From Deinococcus sp. Arct2-2 (lineage in GTDB: Bacteria > Deinococcota > Deinococci > Deinococcales > Deinococcaceae), in contig NZ_SSNW01000046.1 in assembly GCF_004801315.1 (NCBI RefSeq), positions 1 through 45,005 of the forward strand: a stretch of DNA of 45,005 bases. The letters run 5' to 3'. Positions 34,792-43,984 of this stretch are shown one piece after another (the stretch's first letter is position 1; each line of letters starts with the position of its first letter). A program made the translations under genes and the position numbers. The notes under the pieces were generated by a model. It was given only the letters and a program-made list of their open reading frames with translations. It ran no database searches and had not been told where the DNA came from.

Positions 34792-36036
34792 ATGACCAAG
34801 ACCCTGCTCCTGCTTGCTGCCCTGTCGCTGTCCACTGCCGCCACTGCCGCCACCACCGTCGACTACGCCACGTGGGACGGCACCCGTCAGCAGGCCGATG
34901 AAGCCCTGATCGCGGCTTACAACAAGTCGCAGTCCGAAGTCACCGTGAAGTACAACCTGGTTCCTTGGGGGGTGTACTGGCAAAAAGCCGCGGCCATGAC
35001 GGCGGGCGGCAGCACCTACGACGTGATGTGGATGAACCTCGACAACTTCGCCTTCTATCAGTCGCAGGGCGCGCTCTCGCCCATCACACTGGACGCCAAG
35101 ACCGCCGCGCTGCTGCCCGCCACGCGCACCACGCCTTACCGGGTGTCGGGGCAGCTCTACGGCGTGCCCCTCGGCCCGCAGCCCGTCACGGTCTACATCA
35201 ACCGGGCGCTGTTCAAAGAGCGCGGCGTCCCGGTGCCCACGTCCGCCTGGACGTATGCCCAGATGCTCGACGCCGCCAAGAAGCTCACTTTTGTCAAGGA
35301 CGGCAAACAGATCTACGGCATCAACGGCGCAGACTTGCAGGCGGATCTCGAATACGGCATGAGCTTTTACTACGGGGCGGGCGGTCAAGGCCTGATCAAG
35401 AAGACGGGCACCACCTACGCGCCCAATCTGGACGCCACCTTCCAAAAAACCTCGCAGATGCTGCTGGACCTCATTTACAAAGACAAAGTGTCGCCTGGCC
35501 CGCAGGCCGCCACGCAGCAGGGCTACCAGATGTTCTTGGCCGGCCAGATGGGCATTTTGGTGCAGGGCAGCTGGATGGTCTCGACGTGGGATCAGAACAA
35601 AGACCTCGACTGGGCTTTTGCGCCCTTTCCCAGCGTGGGCGGTTTGAAACCCCGCCCGGTGGTCAGCGCCCACGCGTTGGTCGTGCCCAAAGGCAGCAAG
35701 AATCAGGCCGCCGCCCAAAAATTCATTTCTTGGATGAACACGTCCACCCAGGCGCAGCGCATGTTGGCCCAGCGCGGCCTCTTGCCGACCCTGGCCGAGC
35801 AGTACAAGAGCCAGTACCTGTCGGCCTTGCCGGGCCGCAACGCCCAGACGGTCTTCGCGCAGCTGCCCAATTCGGTAGTCATCAACGGCAGCTTGCGGGC
35901 CTTGAAAGGTTTGCCGGAAGTGCTGACCGTGCTCAACCAGAAGCTGAACTTGGCCTGGACAGGCAACGCCAAACTCCAAGACGCCATTTCGCAGGCGAGC
36001 ACCGAGATGACCACGCTCCTGAAGCAGAGCAAATAA
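34792..36036 (+). CDS. Extracellular sugar-binding protein of the ABC transporter
   Basis: Encodes 414 residues with a cleavable signal peptide (LLLLAALSLSTAATA-AT) and GGAGG eight bases before the ATG. The mature part follows the CUT1 (SBP_bac_1) pattern: VDYATWDGTRQQADEALIAA, PWGVYWQKAAAMTAGGSTYD, MWMNLDNFAFY, YGVPLGPQPVTVYINRALFK and AGQMGILVQGSWMVSTW. There is no lipobox cysteine. Its ligand is inferred to be galactosamine or GalNAc oligosaccharides released by the GH114 enzymes. It sits two bases before the sugar kinase. Confidence 0.93.
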   Translation: MTKTLLLLAALSLSTAATAATTVDYATWDGTRQQADEALIAAYNKSQSEVTVKYNLVPWGVYWQKAAAMTAGGSTYDVMWMNLDNFAFYQSQGALSPITLDAKTAALLPATRTTPYRVSGQLYGVPLGPQPVTVYINRALFKERGVPVPTSAWTYAQMLDAAKKLTFVKDGKQIYGINGADLQADLEYGMSFYYGAGGQGLIKKTGTTYAPNLDATFQKTSQMLLDLIYKDKVSPGPQAATQQGYQMFLAGQMGILVQGSWMVSTWDQNKDLDWAFAPFPSVGGLKPRPVVSAHALVVPKGSKNQAAAQKFISWMNTSTQAQRMLAQRGLLPTLAEQYKSQYLSALPGRNAQTVFAQLPNSVVINGSLRALKGLPEVLTVLNQKLNLAWTGNAKLQDAISQASTEMTTLLKQSK

Positions 36037-36038
36037 GC

Positions 36039-37034
36039 GTGGCCGACACCTGGATTCTCGGCCTCGACGGCGGCGGCAGCAAAACTGCGCTGGCGTACCT
36101 GAACCAACGCGGCCAGGTGTTCGGCCCCTTTTACGCTCCAGGCATCAATCCCTTTGACCGGCCCGGCTGGGCGGCTGAGTTCGCGGCGTTCCTCTTGGAG
36201 CACCCGGCCCCTGGCCCGTTGGTTGCGGCCACCCTGGGTTTACCGGGCTACGGCGAGTCTCCAGCCATCACGGCGCAGCAGCGGGGCGTATGCCGCCGGC
36301 TGATCCCTGTGCCGCATACCCTGATGAACGATGTGCAGGCCGCTTTTTCCGGTGCGTTTCCTGCAGGGGTGGGCGCGCTGCTGCTCTCCGGCACCGGCTC
36401 CATGGCGTGGGCCAGCGACGGCACGCGGCATGTCCGGACAGGCGGGTGGGGCGACGCCTTTGGAGACGAAGGCAGCGCGTACTGGATCGGACGGCAGGCC
36501 CTGGGTCTGGCCAGTCAGGGGATGGATGGCCGACACCCCGATGCCGAATTTGCTCGCATGTTGCTGGAAAGCACGCTGGAGGGGCCGCCTACTCCGTCCC
36601 AACTGCTCCAGTGGTATCACGCCTTGACTCACCCCCGTTCCGGCGTCGCGGCCCTGGCCCGCACGGTCAACGATCTGGCAGTCGCTGGGCAGCCCACGGC
36701 CCTCGGTCTGCTGGACAGCGCGGCTCAGGAACTGGCCCGCCACATCCAGTCCGTCTGGGCACAACTGGGCAACGGGCCCTTGCCTTGGAGCTTTGCAGGC
36801 AGCGTCCTCGGCAGTCCACCTCTGCTGGCCGCCGTGACTCGCCTGCTCGCCCCCCCCGTTCCGCCGGCGCTGCCTCCCCTGGGTGGGCCGCTGTACCACG
36901 CCGCTCTTCAGGCTGGACATGACCCCACTTGGACGCTGAACGTCCTCACCCATGCCCTGGCTCCGGCCCAACGTGTCCCTCCCTTTCCGTTTCCACACGC
37001 CCCCCGCACCCCCGCCGTACAGGAGCACTCATGA
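36039..37034 (+). CDS. BadF/BadG-type N-acetylhexosamine kinase
   Basis: Encodes 331 residues from a GTG two bases after the binding protein's stop. The actin-like ATPase motifs are visible: ILGLDGGGSKTALAYL (phosphate 1), LLSGTGSMAWA (phosphate 2), GGWGDAFGDEGSAYWIGRQA (adenosine side) and SFAGSVLGSPPL. The family (BcrAD_BadFG) includes GlcNAc kinase. In this locus it should turn GalNAc or galactosamine into the 6-phosphate, since the ABC import leaves the sugar unphosphorylated. This is an alternative to the PTS import of the E. coli aga system. The stop overlaps the SIS gene (ATGA). Confidence 0.88.
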   Translation: MADTWILGLDGGGSKTALAYLNQRGQVFGPFYAPGINPFDRPGWAAEFAAFLLEHPAPGPLVAATLGLPGYGESPAITAQQRGVCRRLIPVPHTLMNDVQAAFSGAFPAGVGALLLSGTGSMAWASDGTRHVRTGGWGDAFGDEGSAYWIGRQALGLASQGMDGRHPDAEFARMLLESTLEGPPTPSQLLQWYHALTHPRSGVAALARTVNDLAVAGQPTALGLLDSAAQELARHIQSVWAQLGNGPLPWSFAGSVLGSPPLLAAVTRLLAPPVPPALPPLGGPLYHAALQAGHDPTWTLNVLTHALAPAQRVPPFPFPHAPRTPAVQEHS

Positions 37035-37981
37035 ATTCCACTTTTCGCAGCATCGCCGGGCAGTTCCCCTATTGGCAGCGGGCCACCGCCCCCAGACCGT
37101 TGGTGGGGGGCCAGCCCCATATCCTGCTGGGCTGCGGCACGTCGTACTACTTGGCGCAGAGTGTGGCCGCCGCCCTGAATGTGGCGGGCGTGGCGGCGTT
37201 GGCCGTACCGAGCGGAGAATGGCTCGCGCGCCCAGAAGCGTACCTGCCCGCCGGAATACAGCCACACGTCTTGGTGTTCTCCCGCAGCGGCGAATCCACC
37301 GAAACGGTGCAGGCGGCGCGGCGCAGCCAAGAGATGCACCTTCAGGTCACGGCCCTGACCTGCGAAGACGGCTCCTCCGTGACCCGCCACGCCCAGACCG
37401 TGCTGTATCTCGAAACGCATCCCGAAGAGGGGATTGTGATGACGGCCTCGGCTAGCCTGATGCTGCTGACCGGTCTGCGGCTGGCCGGTCTATCGTACGG
37501 CGAACTGCAGGTTCAGGCCGCTGAGAAACTGCTGCACCAAGCCTACGCGTCGTACGGCGAGGTCATTGCCGGCCGCACGCACTTCGTGTTCCTCGGCGCA
37601 GGCGAGCTGTACGGGACTGCCCAAGAAGGCGCCCTCAAGCTGCAGGAAATGAGCCTGACCTATACCCAGGCGTACCACCCCATGGAGTACCGTCACGGCC
37701 CCGTCAGCTTGGTGGATGAGCGCACCGCCGTCGTGATGCTCTCTCACCCAGACAGCGCGGCCGAGGACGCCAAACTGGTGAGCGAACTGCGCATGAAGGG
37801 TGCGCGAGTGATCGGCTTCGGCGCGCCGGGCGACCTGAGCCTCGAGGTGCGGGGCGACGCCATGACCCGCGCGGTGACGGTGCTGCCTGCCCTCCAAGCG
37901 CTGGGAGAATGCGTGGCGGACGCCAAGGGCCTCGACACAACCGCCCCGCGCTGGCTGACCAAAGTGGTGACGCTCGCGTGA
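37031..37981 (+). CDS. agaS: SIS-domain aminosugar-6-phosphate deaminase/isomerase (AgaS type)
   Basis: Encodes 316 residues. Two SIS domains are visible: HILLGCGTSYYLAQSVAAAL and VLVFSRSGESTETVQAARRS in the first; THFVFLGAGELYGTAQEGAL, KLQEMSLTYTQAYHPMEYRH and GPVSLVDE in the second. The EMSLTYTQAYHxMEYRHGP pattern is that of GlmS-like and AgaS-like proteins. In GalN catabolism AgaS turns galactosamine-6-P into tagatose-6-P and ammonia. The glutaminase domain of GlmS is absent, fitting a breakdown role. It overlaps both neighbours by 4 bp. Confidence 0.88.
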   Translation: MNSTFRSIAGQFPYWQRATAPRPLVGGQPHILLGCGTSYYLAQSVAAALNVAGVAALAVPSGEWLARPEAYLPAGIQPHVLVFSRSGESTETVQAARRSQEMHLQVTALTCEDGSSVTRHAQTVLYLETHPEEGIVMTASASLMLLTGLRLAGLSYGELQVQAAEKLLHQAYASYGEVIAGRTHFVFLGAGELYGTAQEGALKLQEMSLTYTQAYHPMEYRHGPVSLVDERTAVVMLSHPDSAAEDAKLVSELRMKGARVIGFGAPGDLSLEVRGDAMTRAVTVLPALQALGECVADAKGLDTTAPRWLTKVVTLA

Positions 37982-38805
37982 ACGCGGTCTGGCATCCGGT
38001 GCGGCCCAGCGGCTTGGCCGTACTTCAGGCGGCGCGGGAAGGCGGGTACGCGGTGGCCGCTTTTAACGCGGTGAACCTGGAGACAGCCGAGGCGGTCGTG
38101 CAGGCCGCCGAGGCTCAGCGGGCACCGGTGATCTTGCAGTTCTCGCAGAATGCGGCGCGTCATGCGGGCCTGGCCCAGTTGGCAGCCTTGGGCCTGAGTC
38201 TCAAGGCCGGTGCGGCGGTGCCGGTCATCCTCCACTTCGACCATGCAGAAAGCGCGGGCGTCGCCCTTCAGGCCATGCGCCTAGGCTTTGAGGGCGTGAT
38301 GCTGGAAGGGGATGACCCGGCCCTGCTGCGCCCCTTGGCCGCCATGGCGCATGCGGGCGGGGGCTACCTCGAAGCCGAATACGAAGTGGTGGTCAAAGGT
38401 GAGCGGCGCGGTGAGCGGCATGACCCGGCGCTGCTGGGCCACTTCGCTCAGGAAAGTCACTGCGACCTGCTGGCGGTTGACCTGGGCAGCGCACACAAGC
38501 AGGAAGACAAAAGTGCTCAGCTGGACTTTGGACGCCTCGCGGCCCTGGCCGCCGCGACCTCTCTGCCGCTCGTGTTGCACGGAGCCAGTTCTGTGCCGGA
38601 AGGTGAACTGGCCCGCGTTGCCCGGGAAGGTGTCGCCAAGGTGAACCTGGCCACGGACCTGACCTTGGCCTTTACGGGCGCGGTGAGAGACTCGCTGCAT
38701 CAGGGGGCCAAAGATCCAAGGTCATACCTGCATGCGGGGCGCAGCGCCATGCAGGCGCGCGCTGAGGAATACATCAAGCTGCTGGGCGGGGCCGGCCGGG
38801 CGTGA
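37978..38805 (+). CDS. Class II fructose/tagatose-bisphosphate aldolase
   Basis: Encodes 275 residues from GTG overlapping the AgaS stop. Zinc and substrate residues are intact: VILHFDHAES (D and H), LEAEYEVV (E), VDLGSAHK (H), and VLHGASSVP (H), with KVNLATDLTLAF near the end. It splits ketose-1,6-bisphosphate into two trioses. Placed between AgaS and a PfkB kinase, the natural substrate is tagatose-1,6-bisphosphate, as for AgaY/GatY. Fructose-1,6-bisphosphate cannot be excluded by sequence alone. Confidence 0.91.
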   Translation: MNAVWHPVRPSGLAVLQAAREGGYAVAAFNAVNLETAEAVVQAAEAQRAPVILQFSQNAARHAGLAQLAALGLSLKAGAAVPVILHFDHAESAGVALQAMRLGFEGVMLEGDDPALLRPLAAMAHAGGGYLEAEYEVVVKGERRGERHDPALLGHFAQESHCDLLAVDLGSAHKQEDKSAQLDFGRLAALAAATSLPLVLHGASSVPEGELARVAREGVAKVNLATDLTLAFTGAVRDSLHQGAKDPRSYLHAGRSAMQARAEEYIKLLGGAGRA

Positions 38806-39689
38806 TCGTCGCGCTGACTCCCAACCTGAGCCTTGACCGGACACTCTGGCTTGACCGCCCCCTCACCCCCGGTCAACTGCACCGCGCGCCGCGGCTTAGC
38901 GTGGCAGCGGGCGGCAAAGGGCCCAACTTGGCGCGGATTGTTCAGGCGCTTGGCGGGCAGACCTGTGTGGCCGGTGTGGTGGCCGGCTTCAACGGCACGC
39001 ACTTCCGTACCCTGCTGGCTGAAGAAGGGTTGCAGGGCATCTTGGAAGACACCGCAGGCGAGACGCGGGAATGCCAAATCATCCTCTCCCAGGACGGCAG
39101 CCATCCCACCGAGATCAATGAAGCCGGGCCCCTGTACGCGCCGGACGCGGTGGCCCGCCTGCTGACCCGGCTTCCGGCAGGGCAGGTAGCGGTGTGCGGC
39201 AGCCTCGCGCCGGGCACGCCTTCTGAAGCGTTCCGGGCCATGCTGAGGCTTCTCGGCCAGCCGGTCGTGGATTCCAGTGGGCTTGGGCTTCAAGCCGCGC
39301 TCGACGCCCAAGCCGGACTGATCAAACCGAACGAACACGAACTCGAAGCCCTGACCGGGCGCGGTACGGTTGGGTCAGCACAAGACCTGTACGCCCGGAC
39401 GGGCGTGCCCATTTTGCTCACCCGCGGAGCACAGGGCGCCGCATACATCGGCGCGGAAGTCTGTGAAGTGGCCGCCCCTGTTGTTGAAGTTCGAAATCCA
39501 GTTGGTTCAGGCGACTCGTTGTTAGGCGCGTTCCTCTACGCACGTGAGCAGGGCCAGTCTATCCCGGATGCCCTGCAATTGGCTGTGGCCGCGGGGAGTG
39601 CCAACGCCCTCTTGGGCGGCCCTGTCCACTTTGACGCGGCCGTGGCTCGCTCACTGCTCTCCCGAACCTTTGTGACTGTCTCCGCTTGA
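38802..39689 (+). CDS. PfkB-family 1-phosphofructokinase/tagatose-6-phosphate kinase
   Basis: Encodes 295 residues from GTG overlapping the aldolase stop. It opens IVALTPNLSLDRTLWL and has AAGGKGPNLARIVQALGG, the first PfkB signature. The second, NPVGSGDSLLGAF, contains the catalytic Asp. LIKPNEHELEALTG is the usual nucleotide-side loop of the LacC/FruK subgroup. With AgaS before it, the likely reaction is tagatose-6-P to tagatose-1,6-bisP. Confidence 0.9.
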   Translation: MIVALTPNLSLDRTLWLDRPLTPGQLHRAPRLSVAAGGKGPNLARIVQALGGQTCVAGVVAGFNGTHFRTLLAEEGLQGILEDTAGETRECQIILSQDGSHPTEINEAGPLYAPDAVARLLTRLPAGQVAVCGSLAPGTPSEAFRAMLRLLGQPVVDSSGLGLQAALDAQAGLIKPNEHELEALTGRGTVGSAQDLYARTGVPILLTRGAQGAAYIGAEVCEVAAPVVEVRNPVGSGDSLLGAFLYAREQGQSIPDALQLAVAAGSANALLGGPVHFDAAVARSLLSRTFVTVSA

Positions 39690-39747
39690 GTGGGCTCTGC
39701 CCTTCGGCGGACACGGAATTGCCTTCCCCCAGGAGGAGCCAAACCGC

Positions 39748-41106
39748 GTGACGAAAACGACCCTTATCGGTGCGGGCAGTGCAGTATTCGCCCAGCAAAT
39801 GATCACAGATGTCTTGTCCATCCCTAGTCTGGATGCCGGGGAGTTCGCCCTGATCGACACCGACGCCCAACGTTTAGAGCTGGCCCATGAATTGGCGGAG
39901 TTGACGGTGGCACGCAGTGGTAAGCGCTTTCCAGTCAGTGCGTCCACAGATCGCCGTTCACTGTTGCCGGGCACCGACTTCCTGATCAACACCATCGAGG
40001 TCTCAGGAGTCAGGAACGTGCAGCACGACTATGCTATTCCTCTGCGGTACGGCGTAGATCAGTGCATTGGGGATACCACTGGGCCGGGCGGCGTCATGAA
40101 GTTCCTGCGAACCGCCCCTGCCTGGCAGGGCATCCTCCACGATGTGGAAGCGCTGGCTCCAGCAGCCACAGTCATGAATTACACCAATCCTATGAGCGCG
40201 TTGGTGCTGCTGTCAGCGCGTGCCTCAGGTCTGAAGGTATACGGTCTATGCCACTCTATTCAGAACACCCTGCGTGAGTTGGCCGGATATCTGGACCTGC
40301 CTGCGCAGGAGATACAGTACCGCTGCGCGGGCATCAATCACTTGTCTTGGTTCACCGAACTGACTTGGCGAGGAGAAAACCAACTGCCCCGGCTGCGGGC
40401 GGCGATGGAACGCCCGGACATCTATGAGCAAGACGTCGTGCGCTTCGAGATGCTGCGGCACTTCGGCGCTTTTCCCACGGAGTCCAGCGGTCACTTTTCG
40501 GAATACGTGCCGTACTTTCGCACGCGGCCTGAACTGGTTGAGCAGTACACCCGCGCCGCGTATGGAGGCGAGAGCGGCTATTACGCCCGCAATTGGCCCC
40601 GCTGGCGCGATGAGCATACGCTTCAGGTGCAAGACTTGATCAGGCGTGAACGGGCGGGCGAGGCCGCTATCCACATGACCCGTAGTCCAGAATTTGCTTC
40701 AAACGTGATTGAGGGCTTGGTGCTGGGCCGGGCGCAGGCGATCACCTGCAACCTGCCTAATCAGGGGCCGCACGCCACCTTGATCGAGAATCTCCAGGCC
40801 GATGGCGTGGTTGAAGTGAGCTGCACGGTGGACGCTCATGGCGTCCATCCAGAAGTCTTCGGACGGTTGCCTGAGGCGCTGGCCGCCCTCGACCGGCCGC
40901 ATATGGCCATTCACAGTTTGCTGGCCGACGCAGTCCTGTACGGGGACGCAGAACTGGCAGTGCAGGCCCTGCTGCTTGATCCATTAACGGCGGCCCGCTG
41001 CTCTCTGAGGGAGATCCGCGCCATGTTCCGTGAGCTGGTCGAGGCCGAGTGGCACGATCTCCCCCCCTTTATTCAACATACCGTCCCTCCACAGGTCAGC
41101 GCATGA
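39748..41106 (+). CDS. GH4 family NAD-dependent glycosidase (MelA/alpha-galactosidase type)
   Basis: Encodes 452 residues from GTG, with AGGAGG about 12 bases upstream. The N-terminal Rossmann strand reads TLIGAGSAVFAQQMI. Metal ligands are present: Cys and His of GLCHSIQNT and His of GINHLSWF. The CHS triad marks the alpha-galactosidase/alpha-glucosidase branch of GH4, while the 6-phospho-glycosidases have CNxP. GH4 enzymes use NAD+ and Mn2+ in an oxidation-elimination mechanism. No signal peptide is seen, so it should cut imported alpha-linked oligosaccharides in the cytoplasm. It overlaps the Gfo/Idh/MocA gene by 4 bp. Confidence 0.92.
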   Translation: MTKTTLIGAGSAVFAQQMITDVLSIPSLDAGEFALIDTDAQRLELAHELAELTVARSGKRFPVSASTDRRSLLPGTDFLINTIEVSGVRNVQHDYAIPLRYGVDQCIGDTTGPGGVMKFLRTAPAWQGILHDVEALAPAATVMNYTNPMSALVLLSARASGLKVYGLCHSIQNTLRELAGYLDLPAQEIQYRCAGINHLSWFTELTWRGENQLPRLRAAMERPDIYEQDVVRFEMLRHFGAFPTESSGHFSEYVPYFRTRPELVEQYTRAAYGGESGYYARNWPRWRDEHTLQVQDLIRRERAGEAAIHMTRSPEFASNVIEGLVLGRAQAITCNLPNQGPHATLIENLQADGVVEVSCTVDAHGVHPEVFGRLPEALAALDRPHMAIHSLLADAVLYGDAELAVQALLLDPLTAARCSLREIRAMFRELVEAEWHDLPPFIQHTVPPQVSA

Positions 41107-42410
41107 GCCGCGCCGCCCAGCCGGTCCAGCTCTTGATTCTGGGTGCAGGCAGCCGCGGCGCCACCTACGCCGATTACGCTCGGCGCCATCCGGACGAGTG
41201 TGTGGTGGTGGGCGTGGCCGAGCCGGATGCTGGGCGTAGAATTGCCTTTGCCCAGGTATTCGGTCTGCCAGCAGAGGCTGTATTCACGGATTGGCAGGCT
41301 GCCCTGGCCGTGCCCCGGTTTGCTGAGGTGGCCGTGATTGCGACGCAAGACTCGGATCACGTCGCGCCCGTGGAGGCGGCCGCCGCGCTCGGGTATCATC
41401 TGCTCCTAGAAAAACCGATGGCTCCGGATGAGGCAGGGTGCCGACGGATCGTGGCGGCCGCAGGGGCGCACGGCGTGATGCTGGGCGTGTGCCATGTGCT
41501 GCGCTACACCGCGTACACGCAAGCGCTCAGGGCCCTTCTGGACGCCGGAACCATCGGAGATATCGTATCGGTGGAACACTTGGAACCTGTGGGGTACTGG
41601 CACCAAGCCCACTCGTTTGTCCGCGGGCACTGGCGCAATGAGGCCAGCAGCAGTCCGATGTTGCTGGCCAAGTCCTGTCATGACCTCGACTGGTTGCGCT
41701 ACATAGTGGGCCAAACGTGCGAGCGCGTATCGTCCTTCGGCAGCTTGAAACACTTTCGCCGCCAAGAACAGCCCCTTGGTGCATCTGATCGATGCGTGAC
41801 CTGCCCATCTGTCATTGAAAGCCAGTGTCCATACTCCGCGACCCGGTACTATTTCGGTCAGCTGAATGCCGGACAAACGGGTTGGCCGCTCAATGTCGTG
41901 ACCACCACATTTACCCCTGAAGGTCTCGGTCAGGCGCTGAGCGAAGGCCCGTATGGCCGCTGCGTCTATGCCTGTGACAACAACGTGGTCGACCACCAAG
42001 TGGTGAATTTTGAATTCACGGGCGGCGTGACCGCCAGCTTCACCATGACGGCCTTCACCCGCGCACGTGGCCGCGAGACCCGCATTTTCGGTACCCGCGG
42101 CGAACTGCGCGGCAACAGCCAAGAGATCGAGGTCTTCGATTTTCTGACCGGCGAAACCAGCCTGGTGGATACCGAGGTTGCCTCCGACGGCAGTATTTTG
42201 TCTGGCCATGGGGGCGGAGATGATGGCCTGATGCGGGCTTTTGTGAGTGCTGTGGCCCAGGAGGACGCCTCCTTGATTCTCAGCGGCCCGCTCGAGACTC
42301 TGGAAAGTCATCTGATGGTGTTCGCGGCTGAGCAGGCAAGGCACAGGGGCACAGTCGTGCAGGTCTCACCGAACGCAGCCCACCTCAACGGTCGCTCGTC
42401 CACGCGCTGA
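41103..42410 (+). CDS. Gfo/Idh/MocA family NAD(P)-dependent oxidoreductase
   Basis: Encodes 435 residues from an ATG overlapping the GH4 stop. The Rossmann motif LLILGAGSRGATYADYARRH opens it, and LLLEKPMAPDE is the family's EKP signature. A cysteine group CVTCPSVIESQCPYSA in the middle may bind a metal; it recurs in one subgroup of the family. The last third is the usual beta-sheet domain. The GH109 alpha-N-acetylgalactosaminidases share this fold, so a glycosidase rather than oxidoreductase role in this locus is possible, but not shown. It is the last gene of the operon. Confidence 0.9.
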   Translation: MSRAAQPVQLLILGAGSRGATYADYARRHPDECVVVGVAEPDAGRRIAFAQVFGLPAEAVFTDWQAALAVPRFAEVAVIATQDSDHVAPVEAAAALGYHLLLEKPMAPDEAGCRRIVAAAGAHGVMLGVCHVLRYTAYTQALRALLDAGTIGDIVSVEHLEPVGYWHQAHSFVRGHWRNEASSSPMLLAKSCHDLDWLRYIVGQTCERVSSFGSLKHFRRQEQPLGASDRCVTCPSVIESQCPYSATRYYFGQLNAGQTGWPLNVVTTTFTPEGLGQALSEGPYGRCVYACDNNVVDHQVVNFEFTGGVTASFTMTAFTRARGRETRIFGTRGELRGNSQEIEVFDFLTGETSLVDTEVASDGSILSGHGGGDDGLMRAFVSAVAQEDASLILSGPLETLESHLMVFAAEQARHRGTVVQVSPNAAHLNGRSSTR

Positions 42411-43413
42411 ACCGGGCCTTGTCTCTGTGCTGCAACAACCGCGTGGCCAGACCGGGCTGAAGCTGAATTCGGTGGTGCAGAACTCCGGCCCTCCAGCGCG
42501 GAACACCGTCTGATCCTCAAGGTGAGGCAGTGAAGGTCACCTCCAACAACAGGTTCAACTTCACCGGAGCATCCTAAGCCGTGACGCGTTCGCTCAAGCC
42601 GTTCACGCATGATCCTGACCTGTGGCCGGGACACCGCAGCACAACAGGCAGTGGATCACCGTTCGGCCCCAGATCGGAGGGGCTGCCCGAGCGGGCCCGC
42701 TGACGCCCCTGCTTCGTACCGGTCAGCTCGTCTTTCCACTCCTGGAGACGACCCGGCTGGAGTCCCGAGCCATCAGGGCTTCCAGCAGCGGCGCCGTCAG
42801 GGAACCGGTCCCTTGGGGCCAGTGAATCTCAACCGGCTTAACCGCAGCACTGATCAGCATCGCCAGTTCAGTGGCGACGCGTCCACGTTGCTCAGGCCCT
42901 CCAGACTGGACTTCCTCTGTAGACCCCCGCGCCAACAATATGTCAAACGGGGAACATTTCAAAGTGGGTCATCCGGTGGAACCGCAGCAACGTCGCCACT
43001 TCAGAGGTTCACACCGCGTCTTCAAGAAACTGATGCGGGTCACCAGCGAATTTCGTAAAAAGCGTGTCACACTCTGTTTCCTACGGTGTCCCTCACAAGG
43101 CAGCAAGCTGTGTTGGTCTGGATTCGTCCCCCACCTTGGGGAGAAGCCATCACCCCTTGGGCTGCCTTGATCCACGCGTTCTCGAGTGATTCTGGGGGTT
43201 GAGTGATGAAACGATGTGTTTAGCCCTCGCCTGTGCTGGCATGTTCAGGCAGCAGCCACCCTCACTGTTGGCACCCTCATTTCTCCTGAAGTGCTGATCA
43301 TGCAGGGTTTTTCTGGCGAGCTGAACAGATGCCGGCCCTGACCTAAGCAACTAATCGGTCATCAATTCTAAATTTCCGGATGACCTGTAACATCTTTACT
43401 GAAATCTTTTGGT
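42411..43413. other. About 1 kb without a confident gene
   Basis: No frame is convincing. On the minus strand 42962-42723 could encode a 79-residue protein (EQRGRVATELAMLISAAVKP) that looks partly coding but belongs to no family I know. The region is less GC-rich towards its right end (AT-rich near 43345-43410). No operon terminator with a T run follows the Gfo/Idh/MocA gene. Confidence 0.35.
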
Positions 43414-43498
43414 AGGTGGCGCAGGCCGACCAGGCTGGCGGCCCCCCTCGCCGGTGGTATTTCGGTGGGGAGGGGCGTCAGGGAATGGCACTAATAAC
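43414..43498. repeat. Hairpin-forming repeat, copy 1
   Basis: An 85-bp unit with the same layout as 44521-44606, about three quarters identical by eye. CTGGCG and CGTCAG close an outer stem and a C-rich and a G-rich run pair inside it. In copy 2 the stem is CTGACG/CGTCAG; the single change turns a G-U pair into an A-U pair, as expected if the folded RNA or hairpin is kept. Confidence 0.65.
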
Positions 43499-43523
43499 TC
43501 TTATTTTGAATCGGCCCATTCTC

Positions 43524-43712
43524 AGACCAAAAGTGGTGAGCCGGAAAACTGATCCCAGACCAAAGGTGGTGAGCGGGCGGATCAAGGGTGGTGGCCGGAA
43601 AACACGGCCTTTTCCCGGCCACGCATGGTGGGCGCCGGGGTGCGTGCGGGCGGAACCTAGCAGTGTCAATGCCCTTCACCGCTTTTCCAGACCAAAAGTG
43701 GTGAACAGAAAA
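43524..43712. repeat. Iteron-like direct repeats, family 1
   Basis: AGACCAAAAGTGGTGA with a following GCCGGAAAA-like tail recurs at 43524, 43557 (one mismatch) and 43689; a more diverged copy (ATCAAGGGTGGTGGCCGGAA) is at 43581. The first two are 33 bp apart. The core ACCAnnnnTGGT is itself a short inverted repeat. Confidence 0.65.
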
Positions 43713-43894
43713 AAAGCGCACGACAACCCCCTGATCGGTGAAGTTCAGAGGGGTTTAGTAGGGGTAGTTAGGGTTTGAGCAGTTTGAACCAATCTTTGAG
43801 GCGGCTCGCAGAGGAGCGCTGAGCACCCTAAATTTGACAGCGCTGTGTTCAAATCACGAAGAGGCACGATCTCAAAATTGCCGTCCGGAACAGG

Positions 43895-43910
43895 TGTTTC
43901 ACGTGGATGG
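43895..43910 (+). promoter_or_regulatory. Degenerate parS-like site
   Basis: The 16 bases read TGTTTCACGTGGATGG. They match TGTTCCACGTGGAACA at 12 of 16 positions and the left half of TGTTTCACGTGAAACA completely. The centre CACGTG is preserved but the right arm is not. It lies between two iteron-like arrays. No parA or parB gene is in the window. Confidence 0.35.
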
Positions 43911-43984
43911 GCGGGTGAGCAACTCATCGGAATTATGTTGATTCGGCCCAAACGAAATCCTGTGATAGACGGTCTTTTGCACCT

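Noticed and set aside
34965..36038. Frame upstream of and fused to the sugar kinase, running through the binding-protein gene
   Set aside because: It is the +1 shadow of the binding protein; the kinase starts at the GTG at 36039.
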